A program made the translations under genes and the position numbers. A DNA stretch of 43,863 nt from Burkholderia sp. (GTDB lineage: Bacteria; Pseudomonadota; Gammaproteobacteria; Burkholderiales; Burkholderiaceae). Below are positions 16,190 through 24,599 of this stretch, piece after piece. The DNA is taken from the NCBI GenBank assembly GCA_030151225.1, contig JASLEG010000005.1:1-43863 (forward strand), in the 5' to 3' direction. The notes beneath the pieces were generated by a model. That model had not been told where the DNA came from and searched no databases. It was given only the letters and a program-made list of their open reading frames with translations. Position 1 is the stretch's first letter; every line of letters begins with the position of its first letter.

Positions 16190-17284
16190 TCAGTCGTCGA
16201 ATTCGCCGTCGTCGAACTCGCCGTCCAGCACGCGGTTCATGAGGGCGGGTGCGTCGCGCAGGAAATCGGCGAAGCCGGCGATGTCGGCGTGCTGCTGGTG
16301 CTCGACGTCCCAGTAGCCGATGCGCTGCGTGTCCGGATTCCAGACCAGCAGCGTGTCGGTGTAGTCGCCCGATTCGCGGCTGAGGCGCAGCAGCGTGCGG
16401 CCGCCCGCCTGCATCTCGATCGTGTCGGTCAGCGCGAAGCAGTCGATGAAGCCGAAGTCGCAGCCGGGCAACTCGATGCGGCGCTCGCTGCCCTGCAGGA
16501 AGGCGAGCAGGTCGGGCGTCAGCCGTAGCGGCTCGAGCGCGCGCAGCCGGTGCGGCACGCTGTGCCATTCCGGCGGCTCGCTCGCGCGCAACAGCGCCGC
16601 GAGTTCCGCGTCGCCGTGCTCGATCGCCGCCGTGTAGGGGCGCTCGCCGTTGCGGTCGGCGAGCGTCGGATTCGCGCCGTGGGCCAGCAACTGGCGACAG
16701 GTGGCGGTGTCGCGCAGGCGGGCCGCGACCAGCAGCGGCGTGGCGCCGTCGGGAAGCACTTGATCGTCGCCGTGGAAATCGAGGTCCACGCCGTGCGCGA
16801 GAAAGAATTCCACCGCGCGTCGGTTGCGGTTGAACACGGCCGAGCGGAATGCTTCGCCGCCGTGGTCGGCGGCGCGATGGCCGAGCGCCTCGATCACGGG
16901 CAGGTGCGCGAGCTGCTCGCCGTACAGCGCCTGCTGATAGGCGTCGCCGCCCACCCGGAGCCGCGCGTGAAGGTCCGCGCCGTGCTGCACCAGATAGCGC
17001 ATCGTGTCGGGGTTCGTGTGGCGCGCGGCCAGCGGGAAGGCGGGCGCGTCCGGGCGGTTCAGCTGCGCGCCGTGTTCGACGAGCCAGTGCACCGATGCCG
17101 TGACATTGGCCGCGAGCGCCAGCACGAGCGGGGGCGGGTGGACGTGCTCGTCGAGCGCGATCGCGGCCTCGAGATCCGTGCCGCTCGCCAGCGCTGCATC
17201 CAGCGCGGCGAGGTCGCCTTCCAGCAAGGCGGTGGCCAACGGCGGCAGGTCGTCGAAATGGCCGAAGTGGGCGATCTTCACCAT
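16190..17284 (-). CDS. Ankyrin-repeat protein with a C-terminal SUKH-like region
   Basis: A 364-residue protein with no signal peptide or membrane segment. Residues 10-255 contain ankyrin repeats, including VHWLVEHGAQLNRPDAPAFP, TMRYLVQHGADLHARL, AVEFFLAHGVDLDFHGDD and ATPLLVAARLRDTATCRQLL. Residues about 265-350 differ (LTPDLLAFLQG, DTLLVWNPDTQRIGYWDVEH) and are reminiscent of SMI1/KNR4 (SUKH) domains found in many toxin-immunity proteins; that resemblance is weak and by eye. The tail carries a duplicated acidic DGEFDD. The start at 17284 is the first ATG consistent with the family; upstream sequence in frame is not protein-like. It lies between two chemoreceptor genes, is convergent with the first, and no partner toxin is visible. 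Confidence 0.85.
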   Translation of the reverse strand: MVKIAHFGHFDDLPPLATALLEGDLAALDAALASGTDLEAAIALDEHVHPPPLVLALAANVTASVHWLVEHGAQLNRPDAPAFPLAARHTNPDTMRYLVQHGADLHARLRVGGDAYQQALYGEQLAHLPVIEALGHRAADHGGEAFRSAVFNRNRRAVEFFLAHGVDLDFHGDDQVLPDGATPLLVAARLRDTATCRQLLAHGANPTLADRNGERPYTAAIEHGDAELAALLRASEPPEWHSVPHRLRALEPLRLTPDLLAFLQGSERRIELPGCDFGFIDCFALTDTIEMQAGGRTLLRLSRESGDYTDTLLVWNPDTQRIGYWDVEHQQHADIAGFADFLRDAPALMNRVLDGEFDDGEFDD

Positions 17285-17684
17285 GAAGCGGGGGTCCTGT
17301 GGGGTGGCGGGGGCGGGCCGGCGCGTGCCGATAGCCGAGGCATGCGCCGATCGCGACCGGCCCGAACCGCGGCGAACCACGCAGCGCAAGCGGAGGCTGC
17401 CACGAAGGCCGTGCGCGGCAAGCTGCGGAAATCGATCGGCCCGAACGAGGTGGGTGTGGCCGTGTCGGACGTCGTGCGGCGCATTATACAAATGGCGATT
17501 CGGTATCTGCATGCAAGCCTCTCGTGCAAAGGTCGCGCCGGGCGCGATCTCCCCTCGCAACCCGCTTTTCCTCACACGAAACCCTCATTCCGCCTCCATT
17601 TGATCTTCCTCAAGCTTTGCTGAAAATGTGCCGTAAACGCGGACGTCTATCCAGATAACTCTGACGCCTACCCGGCCCATCCTC
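17285..17684. other. Intergenic region carrying the promoter of the second chemoreceptor
   Basis: A 400-base gap between the divergent ankyrin and chemoreceptor genes. I see no credible gene in it. Its right half is AT-richer and contains the sigma-28-like site listed separately. Confidence 0.4.
17610..17637 (+). promoter_or_regulatory. Sigma-28 (FliA)-like flagellar promoter
   Basis: TCAAGCTT (17610-17617) and GCCGTAAA (17630-17637) are separated by 12 bases, compared with the consensus TAAAGTTT-N11-GCCGATAA. The site lies 47 bases before the chemoreceptor start codon, a normal distance for a chemotaxis gene under flagellar control. The two boxes have two mismatches each and the spacing is one base long, so this is a candidate. 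Confidence 0.5.
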
Positions 17685-19298
17685 ATGTTCAGCAAAATCA
17701 AGGTTTCAACCGGCCTTCTGTGCGTGCTGATCGCGTTCTGCGCGTTCCAGCTCGTCACCGCCGCTTTCGGCTTCTGGGCACTCACCCGCACCCATGCCAA
17801 CGTCGACGAACTGTCGAACATCGCGATCGAGCAGAGCAACGCCGTCCACGAGACGACCCAGCAGTTGATGGACGCCCGGATCAACCTGTCGCGCGCCGGC
17901 ACCCGCATGGCCAAGGGCGGCGAGGAGCCGGTCCAGATCGTGCAGCACGCGCGCGAGCAGCTCGCGCTGGCCGACAAGAGCTTCGCGCACTTCGTGGACG
18001 CGAGCCGCGCCGGCCACGCCGCGTCGAACACCGACGCGCTGGTCGAGCGCTACAACAAGTTCCATGGCGCGCTCGGCGAACTGGCCGGCTTCCTCGATGC
18101 GAACAACCTGCAGGCCTTCCTCGATCAGCCCACCCAGGGCATGCAGGATGCCTACCTGAAGGAAGTGCACGATTTCGAGGGCTTTGCCGACACCTCGGGC
18201 CGCGCCTCGCTCGATTCGATCGACGGCCGCCTCTCGGTGTTCAAGCTGATCAGCGTGCTGATCCTGGTGTTCCTCGGCGTGATGACCGCGCTGATCCACT
18301 TCGGCCTGCGTCGCGGCCTGGTGGCGCCGCTCGAGGAAGCGGGTCGCCACTTCGACCGGATCGCGCTCGGCCGCCTCGACACGCCGATCGCCGCGCGTGG
18401 CAGCAACGAAATCGGCCACCTGTTCGCGGGCCTCGCCAACATGCAGGCGAGTGTGGCCGGCACCGTGAAGCTGGTGCGCGAATCGGCCGACGCGATCCAC
18501 CTCGGCGCCAACGAGATCGCCACCGGCAACGCGGATCTGTCCGCGCGCACCGAAAGCCAGGCGGCCTCGCTCGAGGAAACCGCCTCGAGCATGGAGGAAC
18601 TGACCTCCACGGTGCGCCACAACGCCGACCACGCACGCGAGGCGAACACGCTCGCGGCCAGCGCGCTGTCGGCCACCGCCGAGGGCAGCCAGGTGGTGAA
18701 CGAGGTCGTCAAGAAGATGCACAGCATCGCGCAGAGCTCGGACCGCATCGCGGAGATCATCTCGGTGATCGACGGCATCGCGTTCCAGACCAACATCCTG
18801 GCGCTGAACGCCGCGGTGGAGGCGGCACGCGCCGGCGAGCAGGGCCGCGGCTTCGCGGTGGTGGCGGGCGAGGTGCGCGGGCTCGCGCAGCGTAGCGCGC
18901 AGTCGGCCAAGGAGATCAAGGCGCTGATCAACGAATCGGTCACGCTGATTCGCGGTGGCGCGGAACTCGTGGAGAACGCGGGCGCGGCGATGCACAACGT
19001 GTCCACCACGATCTCGCGCGTGGCGCAGACGATGGAAGAGATCAGCGCGTCCTCGCGCGAGCAGAGCACCGGCATCGAGCAGGTCAATCAGGCCGTCACG
19101 CAGATGGACGAGATGACCCAGCAGAACGCGGCGCTCGTGGAGGAAGCGGCGGCGGCCGCGGCGTCGCTGCATCAGCAGACCGAGCACCTGAAGTCGGCGG
19201 TGTCGGTGTTCGTGGTGTCGGACGCCGTGATGCGCCCGGCCGCCGGCGAGCTGCAGCACGGCGGTCTCGCCACGCAGTTCGGCGCGCGCTTCGCCTGA
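17685..19298 (+). CDS. Methyl-accepting chemotaxis protein, Tar/Tsr type
   Basis: A 537-residue chemoreceptor with a Tar/Tsr-type four-helix periplasmic domain. TM1 is about 9-32 and TM2 about 187-207. The ligand-binding pattern of the E. coli aspartate/serine receptors is retained: three arginines spaced as in Tar R64/R69/R73 (R65, R70, R74 in LMDARINLSRAGTR) and QPTQ (148-151) matching Tar Q152/T154. An amino acid such as aspartate or serine is therefore the likely attractant. A HAMP linker follows, then the signalling domain with intact tip IDGIAFQTNILALNAAVEAA. There is no NWETF-type tail (ends QFGARFA). A sigma-28-like promoter lies upstream, which suggests flagellar co-regulation. Confidence 0.93.
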   Translation: MFSKIKVSTGLLCVLIAFCAFQLVTAAFGFWALTRTHANVDELSNIAIEQSNAVHETTQQLMDARINLSRAGTRMAKGGEEPVQIVQHAREQLALADKSFAHFVDASRAGHAASNTDALVERYNKFHGALGELAGFLDANNLQAFLDQPTQGMQDAYLKEVHDFEGFADTSGRASLDSIDGRLSVFKLISVLILVFLGVMTALIHFGLRRGLVAPLEEAGRHFDRIALGRLDTPIAARGSNEIGHLFAGLANMQASVAGTVKLVRESADAIHLGANEIATGNADLSARTESQAASLEETASSMEELTSTVRHNADHAREANTLAASALSATAEGSQVVNEVVKKMHSIAQSSDRIAEIISVIDGIAFQTNILALNAAVEAARAGEQGRGFAVVAGEVRGLAQRSAQSAKEIKALINESVTLIRGGAELVENAGAAMHNVSTTISRVAQTMEEISASSREQSTGIEQVNQAVTQMDEMTQQNAALVEEAAAAAASLHQQTEHLKSAVSVFVVSDAVMRPAAGELQHGGLATQFGARFA

Positions 19299-19323
19299 GC
19301 GGCGTGCTTCCTTCCTCGGCCGT

Positions 19324-20577
19324 TCAGGCCACTTCGCGGTGGCTCGCCGTCGGCGGCGCATGCTGCGCCAGATGGCGCAGCAGCTTCAGCACCATCGTCA
19401 CCACCAGCCCGGCCATCAGCACGAAGAACACGGCCAGCGGCGCGAGCGAGTGGATCGACACGAAGCCGGCCAGTGCCATCGACACCGACGACACCAGCAG
19501 CAGCGCGCAGCCCAGCAGCGCGCTGGTGAGCCCGGCCACGTGCGGAAACAGCGAGTTGCCGCGCGCCATCAGCGGCGGATACATCGCGCCGGCGCAGAAG
19601 CCCATCACGAGCACCGGCACGGCCAGCGTCCAGACGCGCAGGCCCACCGCGAGCGACAGCACGAGCATCGCGAGCGATGCGCCGGCCATGGTCCAGGCGC
19701 CGATCCGCAGGCGCTGCTCCGAGGTCGGCAGCGCCGCGCTGTGGATGCGGTTCGACAGGCCGCCGAAGAAATACATCGCGCCGATCGCGAGCGCGAGGTA
19801 GCCGAAGAAGGTGGGCGGCCTGTGCAGCGTGGTCTGCACCATGAACGGCCCGACGATGTTGAACACCAGCAGGATGCTGTAGCACACGCCCTGCGCGAGG
19901 AAGCAGCTGCGGAACACGGGGCTCGCGAGGATCTTCCCGGTGTTGGTCACGAGCGTGCGCAGCTCCAGCTTCACGGGCTTCGGCAGCGTCTCGCGATAGC
20001 GCGCGAGTACGGCCCACATCAGGATCGAATACAGCAGCAGGAACACCAGGCAGGCGCGCCAGCCGAGCCATTCCTGCAGATGCGCGCCAATCACCGGCGC
20101 GATGATCGGCGCGAGCCCCCACGCGGTGGCCATGTAGGTGAACGCGTGCACCAGCGCCTGGCCCGAGAACGAATCGGTGATGATCGCCTTGGCCAGCAGG
20201 TTGGTGGTGGCGATGCCGAAGCCCTGCAGGCAGCGCGCGAGCACGAAGGTCTCGAGGCTCGAGGCGGTCAGCGACAGCACGCAGCCGAGCGTGTAGATCG
20301 CCATGCCGAACACCAGCACGCGCTTGCGACCCCAGGCATCGGCCACCGGCCCGAAGATCAGCTGGCCGAGCGCGAACGCCACCACGTAGACGGACACGCT
20401 CGACTGGATCGCGTGCGGCGAGGTGGCGAACGCGCGGGCCATGGCCGGCAGCGCGGGCACGTAGATGTCGATCGCGATCTGTCCGGCGGACGCGAACAGG
20501 CAGATCAGGAACAGCAGGAAGCGCGGCGAATTGGCCGCGCCCCCGGCAGCGGAGCGGCTGGGGGTGTCGTGGGTCAT
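19324..20577 (-). CDS. Bcr/CflA-type MFS multidrug efflux transporter
   Basis: A 417-residue inner-membrane transporter with 12 predicted helices, of the major facilitator DHA1 Bcr/CflA group. Family marks are SAGQIAIDIYVPALPAMARA in helix 1, the motif-A loop GPVADAWGRKRVLVFGMAIY, and RCLQGFGIATTNLLAKAIIT in helices 4-5. Such proteins expel drugs (bicyclomycin, chloramphenicol, sulfonamides) or amino-acid derivatives. The start is uncertain: ATG 20577 and ATG 20583 both fit and neither has a strong ribosome site. It is on the same strand as the sedolisin gene, but a strong terminator at 20740-20772 separates them. Confidence 0.88.
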   Translation of the reverse strand: MTHDTPSRSAAGGAANSPRFLLFLICLFASAGQIAIDIYVPALPAMARAFATSPHAIQSSVSVYVVAFALGQLIFGPVADAWGRKRVLVFGMAIYTLGCVLSLTASSLETFVLARCLQGFGIATTNLLAKAIITDSFSGQALVHAFTYMATAWGLAPIIAPVIGAHLQEWLGWRACLVFLLLYSILMWAVLARYRETLPKPVKLELRTLVTNTGKILASPVFRSCFLAQGVCYSILLVFNIVGPFMVQTTLHRPPTFFGYLALAIGAMYFFGGLSNRIHSAALPTSEQRLRIGAWTMAGASLAMLVLSLAVGLRVWTLAVPVLVMGFCAGAMYPPLMARGNSLFPHVAGLTSALLGCALLLVSSVSMALAGFVSIHSLAPLAVFFVLMAGLVVTMVLKLLRHLAQHAPPTASHREVA

Positions 20578-20739
20578 GGGCATCGTGTGGGCGGGGGCGG
20601 GCGTGATCGCCGCCGGTGCGTATTGTGCCTGTCGTTTCAAATCCTGATACGAATCCCCTTTGCCGAGCCGTGTCTTGGTGTTGCGTCTCGCAACGAAAAC
20701 GAAAGCTTCGTCGATGTGGCCGATGCGCCCGGCGCCATG

Positions 20740-20772
20740 AAAAACGCGCCGCCCCCGGAGAGGGGCGGCGCG
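20740..20772 (-). terminator. Rho-independent terminator of the sedolisin gene
   Basis: A perfect 11-base G+C stem (20745-20755 and 20762-20772) with a 6-base loop is followed on the minus strand by TTTTT (20744-20740). It lies about 50 bases beyond the sedolisin stop codon and should insulate the downstream MFS gene. Confidence 0.9.
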
Positions 20773-20823
20773 TCGTGGGCCGCGCGAGCGGTGTGAGCCG
20801 CCGTGCAGGCAGCGGCAGGCGCG

Positions 20824-22743
20824 TCAGTGCGCGAAGTCCGAATGGCTCTTGATGAAGCTGTACAGCTTGGCGATGTCGATGCTGCCGAAGCCGGTGGCGC
20901 CGTCCCAGCCCGTGCCGGCCACGAAGCCCTTGTAGCTGCCGCTGCCGTTGTTGCCCGAGCTCACGTCGTGCAGCAGCGAGGCGTTCGACGGGAAGTACTG
21001 GTACAGGCTCGCGGCCGGGAAGCCGAGCGTGTTGCCGCTGGCCGAATTCAGGCGCGCCCAGATGCCCACGAAGATCGGCGACGCGAGGCTCGTGCCGCCC
21101 ACCTGGTTCGGATTGCCGTTGCTGTCGGTGGTGCTGCCGTTGTAGTAGAGGATCGCACCGGTGCTCGAGGCCGCGTCGAACGCCACGTCGGGCAGGGCGC
21201 GCCGGGTGGAGCCCGTCAGGCTGGAACTCTGCCAGCTCGGCGCGGCCTCGAGCGTGCTGTAGCCGCCGCCCGTCGCCCACAGGCGCTTGGTGGAATCGTA
21301 GTCGCCCTGGCTGTCGTAGTAGCCGATCGCCGAGAGCCCCTCGTTCCACACCGTTTCGTTGGCCCAGGTGCTGCCGCCCGTGGTGTAGAGCGTGGTGCCG
21401 CCCACCGCGATCACGTAGGGCGAGCTGGCCGGCGCCGACACCGAGTAATGGCTCGTGCTCGGCACGCCGCCCGTGCCCGACACGCTGCTGGTGCTGCATT
21501 CGTAGGCGCCTTCGTCGCCGCTCGACACCGAGAAGGTCTGCCCCTGCGCCACCGCCTGCTTGAAGATGGTGTTGTCGGCCGCGCGGATGCTGGTGGCGTC
21601 CGCATCGGATTCGCACCAGCCGAGCGACACGTTGATCACCTTTGCGCGGTTGTCGGTCACGGCGCGGTTGAACGCGTTCGAGAGGTCGTCGAGCAGGGCC
21701 TGGTCGGTCTGCGCGTCGTCGGGCGCGTTGTAGAAGATCACCTGCTGCACGGCGCCCCCGGCCGCGCCCACGATCGACTGGCTGTCGAGCTGCCATTCGA
21801 GGTCGCCGCTGTTGTAGGTGCGGCCCGAGCCGCCGGTGTTGACCACCGACGAGGCGACCGTGCCGAGCCCGTTGCGGCTCGCGAAGGTGTTCAGGTCGCG
21901 CACCGTCTGCGTCTGGCTGCCGTAGGTGATGATGCCGACCGTGGTGTTCGCGGCGGTGGGCGTCGAGCCCGCGTCGTAGATCGACGAGAACTGCACCGGG
22001 TTGTGGCCGGTGGCGGTGCCGGCCGCGGCGGCGCGCGTGGGCGAGGCGGCGGCCGCGTCCGATGCCGCCTGCGCACCCGGCTGGAAGCGGTGATGATAGG
22101 TGTGCGCGGTCACCACGTTCTGCAGGCCCAGCACGGTATCCACCACGTTGCCGAGCGCGCTCGGCACCTGGGCGTCCTGCGCGTTCGCGAACACGCGGCG
22201 GCCGTCGGTGCTGGTGAACTGCTCGAGCGTGGTGTTGAATGCCTGCTTGACGGTGCCGGCCGTGCCGTCGGCCGTCACGAACAGCCGGTTCGGCGCCACC
22301 GTGACGTTGGTGAAGCCCGATGCGCGCAGGTGCGCGACCACGGCGTCGGCCTGGGCCTGGGTGGGCGCGTAGCGCGCGACGAACTGGTCGGTGCTCAGGT
22401 AGCCGCCGCCGTTGCCCTGCTGGAGCTTCGCGAGGAAGCGGTCGAGGCCCGCCTCGTCGCGCAGCTTGAGGCCCACCGTCACGTGCACGGTGGCGCCGCT
22501 CGCGAGCGCGAGCGTGGCGGATGCCGCGCGCGTCACGCCGGCCGCGGCGGTGGTGGAGGCGGCCGCCACGTTGCCGGCTGCCTGCACCAGCGGCAGGAAG
22601 GCCTTGGTGCGCGTGGCGGACCACGACGCCGGCGTGGCGGCGTGGCCGGCGGTGGCGCCGAGCGTGCCGAAAGCCGCGAGCGCGGCCGATGCGATCAGGA
22701 GTTTCGTGAAGCCTTGACGAGCGATACCGGAAACGCGATGCAT
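20824..22743 (-). CDS. Secreted S53 serine-carboxyl peptidase (sedolisin/kumamolisin type)
   Basis: A 639-residue secreted acid endopeptidase. A signal peptide (about 1-35, ending AGHA) is followed by a pro-kumamolisin activation domain (about 45-220: HVTVGLKLRDEAGLDRFLA, YLSTDQFVARYAPTQAQADA) and the S53 catalytic domain (about 245-639). The catalytic residues are all present: E316 and D320 in SGDLEWQLDSQ, D410 in SVSSGDEGAYEC as the oxyanion-hole acid, and S552 in GGTSLASP. A calcium site is expected near the end (LHDVSSGNNG and GTGWDGATGFGSID). The start at 22743 is set by GAGGGGGAA. The enzyme would be autoprocessed and active at low pH outside the cell. Upstream direct repeats (22815-22849) may regulate it. 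Confidence 0.95.
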   Translation of the reverse strand: MHRVSGIARQGFTKLLIASAALAAFGTLGATAGHAATPASWSATRTKAFLPLVQAAGNVAAASTTAAAGVTRAASATLALASGATVHVTVGLKLRDEAGLDRFLAKLQQGNGGGYLSTDQFVARYAPTQAQADAVVAHLRASGFTNVTVAPNRLFVTADGTAGTVKQAFNTTLEQFTSTDGRRVFANAQDAQVPSALGNVVDTVLGLQNVVTAHTYHHRFQPGAQAASDAAAASPTRAAAAGTATGHNPVQFSSIYDAGSTPTAANTTVGIITYGSQTQTVRDLNTFASRNGLGTVASSVVNTGGSGRTYNSGDLEWQLDSQSIVGAAGGAVQQVIFYNAPDDAQTDQALLDDLSNAFNRAVTDNRAKVINVSLGWCESDADATSIRAADNTIFKQAVAQGQTFSVSSGDEGAYECSTSSVSGTGGVPSTSHYSVSAPASSPYVIAVGGTTLYTTGGSTWANETVWNEGLSAIGYYDSQGDYDSTKRLWATGGGYSTLEAAPSWQSSSLTGSTRRALPDVAFDAASSTGAILYYNGSTTDSNGNPNQVGGTSLASPIFVGIWARLNSASGNTLGFPAASLYQYFPSNASLLHDVSSGNNGSGSYKGFVAGTGWDGATGFGSIDIAKLYSFIKSHSDFAH

Positions 22744-22814
22744 GGATGATTCCCCCTCGGATGATTGATTGACTTCGGTCACGGCACAACGCGCCGCACG
22801 GATGGCGCAGCGCG

Positions 22815-22849
22815 AATCATTGATGCGGATAACTAATCAATTGATGCAG
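22815..22849. promoter_or_regulatory. Direct repeats upstream of the sedolisin gene
   Basis: AATCATTGATGC and AATCAATTGATGC are repeated with their ATTGATGC cores exactly 21 bases apart (22819 and 22840), two helical turns. They lie about 75-105 bases upstream of the sedolisin start codon, a typical place for an activator site. The cognate regulator is unknown. Confidence 0.45.
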
Positions 22850-23224
22850 GGACAACGATGCGTCGGCGCGTCGTCGAATAAACGGCGCCGTTTTTTTAAA
22901 ACTGGAACGAGGAGCGGCGAAGAAACCGGATTGCGATTTCGGCGTGAATGGTAGCACCGTCAAATCGGCGAAACAAACTTTTTTATGGAATATCTAATAA
23001 AGTTAGATTCAATGCTCTGAATCCTTTTGACCGCTTGAATCGTGAGGCGGGGCGCCGGAAGTGGCGTGATGGAGCGGAGTGGTGCGGGCAGGCGGTAAGG
23101 ATGGCGATATCAGAATGAATTCGGAAAAAACGCCGTAATGGCCGCCCGCTCGACGGCAATCGATATTGAAAAGCGACATTGGGAAAATCGAAACGACGAT
23201 GCGGAATATTGTCGATTCGGCATG
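22850..23224. other. AT-richer non-coding stretch
   Basis: No gene is supportable here. The stretch contains a T-run followed by AAAA and other low-GC segments unlike the flanks. Open frames in it lack codon bias. Confidence 0.35.
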
Positions 23225-23425
23225 CGCGCCGCCACCGCTGTGGTGGCGAAGTCGGAGAGCACGCCGTCGATGCCGGCGCGATACGCGTCGAGATATTCAC
23301 CCACCGGGTTCACGTCGGCGAGCGAGCCCGTATAGGCCGAGCCGTCCGCGTTGGTGTCCTGCCACGGCGTGACCTTCCACGCGAACACCTGCGGCTTCCA
23401 CGGGCCGATGCCGTCGGCATGGCGA
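23225..23425 (-). pseudogene. Remnant: C-terminal part of a glycerophosphodiester phosphodiesterase
   Basis: The minus-strand translation reads ADGIGPWKPQVFAWKVTPWQ, then DVNPVGEYLDAYRAGIDGVL and SDFATTAVAAR. This matches the end of GDPD enzymes (VxxWTVN..., then EYLxxYRxGVDGVFSDFPDTAVAAR). Only about 65 codons remain; the catalytic N-terminal barrel is missing and no stop follows the conserved end directly. It is a truncated relic with no start codon of its own. Confidence 0.7.
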
Positions 23426-23595
23426 CGTTTTCATTCTTTCCGTTTTGTTTTCGTAAGGATTCGAATGATATTTTTGCAATGTCACGGGATGTCGAAAACC
23501 TCCGTCGTGCGTCGCGCCCGTACGCACGTCTCGCGGTGCGAAGCCACGCGCGCGGCCCGGCGTCGGCCTCGCCGATCGATGAAATAATCGTGACG

Positions 23596-24570
23596 ATGCC
23601 CGATCGCTCCGACTCCTGCCTCCGAACCCGGCCTTTGAAATCGACTGAACGCGCCGGCCGCCCGTGGCCGGCAATTCGCGGCATCGCGGTGCTGATGATC
23701 GCGGCCGGCCTGCTGACGGGCTCGCCCGCTCGGCCCGCCGAAGCCGCTGCGCAGGGCTGCGCGCCGGCGCTCGACGCGCGCCTGAACGAAGAAATACTGA
23801 TGGTGCCGGTGCGCGAGGGCAATGCCGTGGTTCGGCTGCAGACCACGCTGTTCCGGCCGTCCGGCCCCGGCCCGTTCCCGCTCGTGGTGCTCAATCACGG
23901 CAAGGATCCCGGCGACGCGCGGCTGCAGCCGCGTTCGCGGCACCTGCGCGTCGCGGCCGAATTCGTGCAGCGTGGCTACGTGGTGGCGATTCCGATGCGC
24001 CAGGGCTATGCCGGCTCGGGCGGCCTGTATCACGGCGACGGCTGCGACAGCCGCCACCACGGCCTCGACGAGGCCGCCGACGTGGCCGGCGCGATCGCGG
24101 CGCTCGGCGTGCTGCCCTATGTCGACGAGTCACGCATCGTGGCGATCGGCCAATCGGATGGCGGTCTCGCCACGATCGCGCTCGGCGCGTGGACGATTCC
24201 CGGCCTGCGCGGGCTGATCAATTTCTCGGGCGGGGTGCAGAAGTCGGCCTGCGCCGGGTGGCAGGACACGCTGGTGGCCGCTTACGCGAGCTATGGTCGT
24301 GCGTCGCACTATCCGTCGCTATGGTTCTACGGCGACAACGACACGTTGTGGCCGCAACCATTGCCGCAGCGCATGTTCGGCGCCTATCGCGCGAACGCGC
24401 GCGGGCCGGCGGCCGAGGCGCGCTACGTCGACATCGGCCGCATCGGCGCGGATTCGCACGATTTCTTCGACACGCCGGGCGGCGTGTCGCTGTGGCTGCC
24501 GCAGGTCGCGACATTCCTGCGCGCGCGCGGGTTGCCGTTCGATCCGGTCGTCGCGCCGCGCCAGCCTTGA
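23596..24570 (+). CDS. Exported alpha/beta hydrolase (dienelactone-hydrolase-like)
   Basis: A 324-residue hydrolase with a long basic N region and a hydrophobic segment (about 27-42) followed by SPARPAEAAAQGCAPA, consistent with a signal sequence or membrane anchor, possibly cleaved near residue 50. The catalytic triad is S187 in GQSDGG, D247 in YGDNDTLW and H288 in ADSHDFF. The oxyanion region is NHGKDPGD. It resembles the secreted carboxylesterase or dienelactone hydrolase type common in this genus. Four cysteines in the mature region could form disulfides, fitting a periplasmic location. The start codon is uncertain: no strong ribosome site is seen and a later ATG at residue 34 is possible. 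It has no obvious operon partner. Confidence 0.82.
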   Translation: MPDRSDSCLRTRPLKSTERAGRPWPAIRGIAVLMIAAGLLTGSPARPAEAAAQGCAPALDARLNEEILMVPVREGNAVVRLQTTLFRPSGPGPFPLVVLNHGKDPGDARLQPRSRHLRVAAEFVQRGYVVAIPMRQGYAGSGGLYHGDGCDSRHHGLDEAADVAGAIAALGVLPYVDESRIVAIGQSDGGLATIALGAWTIPGLRGLINFSGGVQKSACAGWQDTLVAAYASYGRASHYPSLWFYGDNDTLWPQPLPQRMFGAYRANARGPAAEARYVDIGRIGADSHDFFDTPGGVSLWLPQVATFLRARGLPFDPVVAPRQP

Positions 24571-24599
24571 GGCCGCGGTCGGACCACCGGTTGGACGGC

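Noticed and set aside
19172..22789. Very long minus-strand frame spanning the transporter and sedolisin genes
   Set aside because: It is an out-of-frame shadow of two real genes, with an Arg/His/Ala-rich composition typical of off-frame translation in high-GC DNA.
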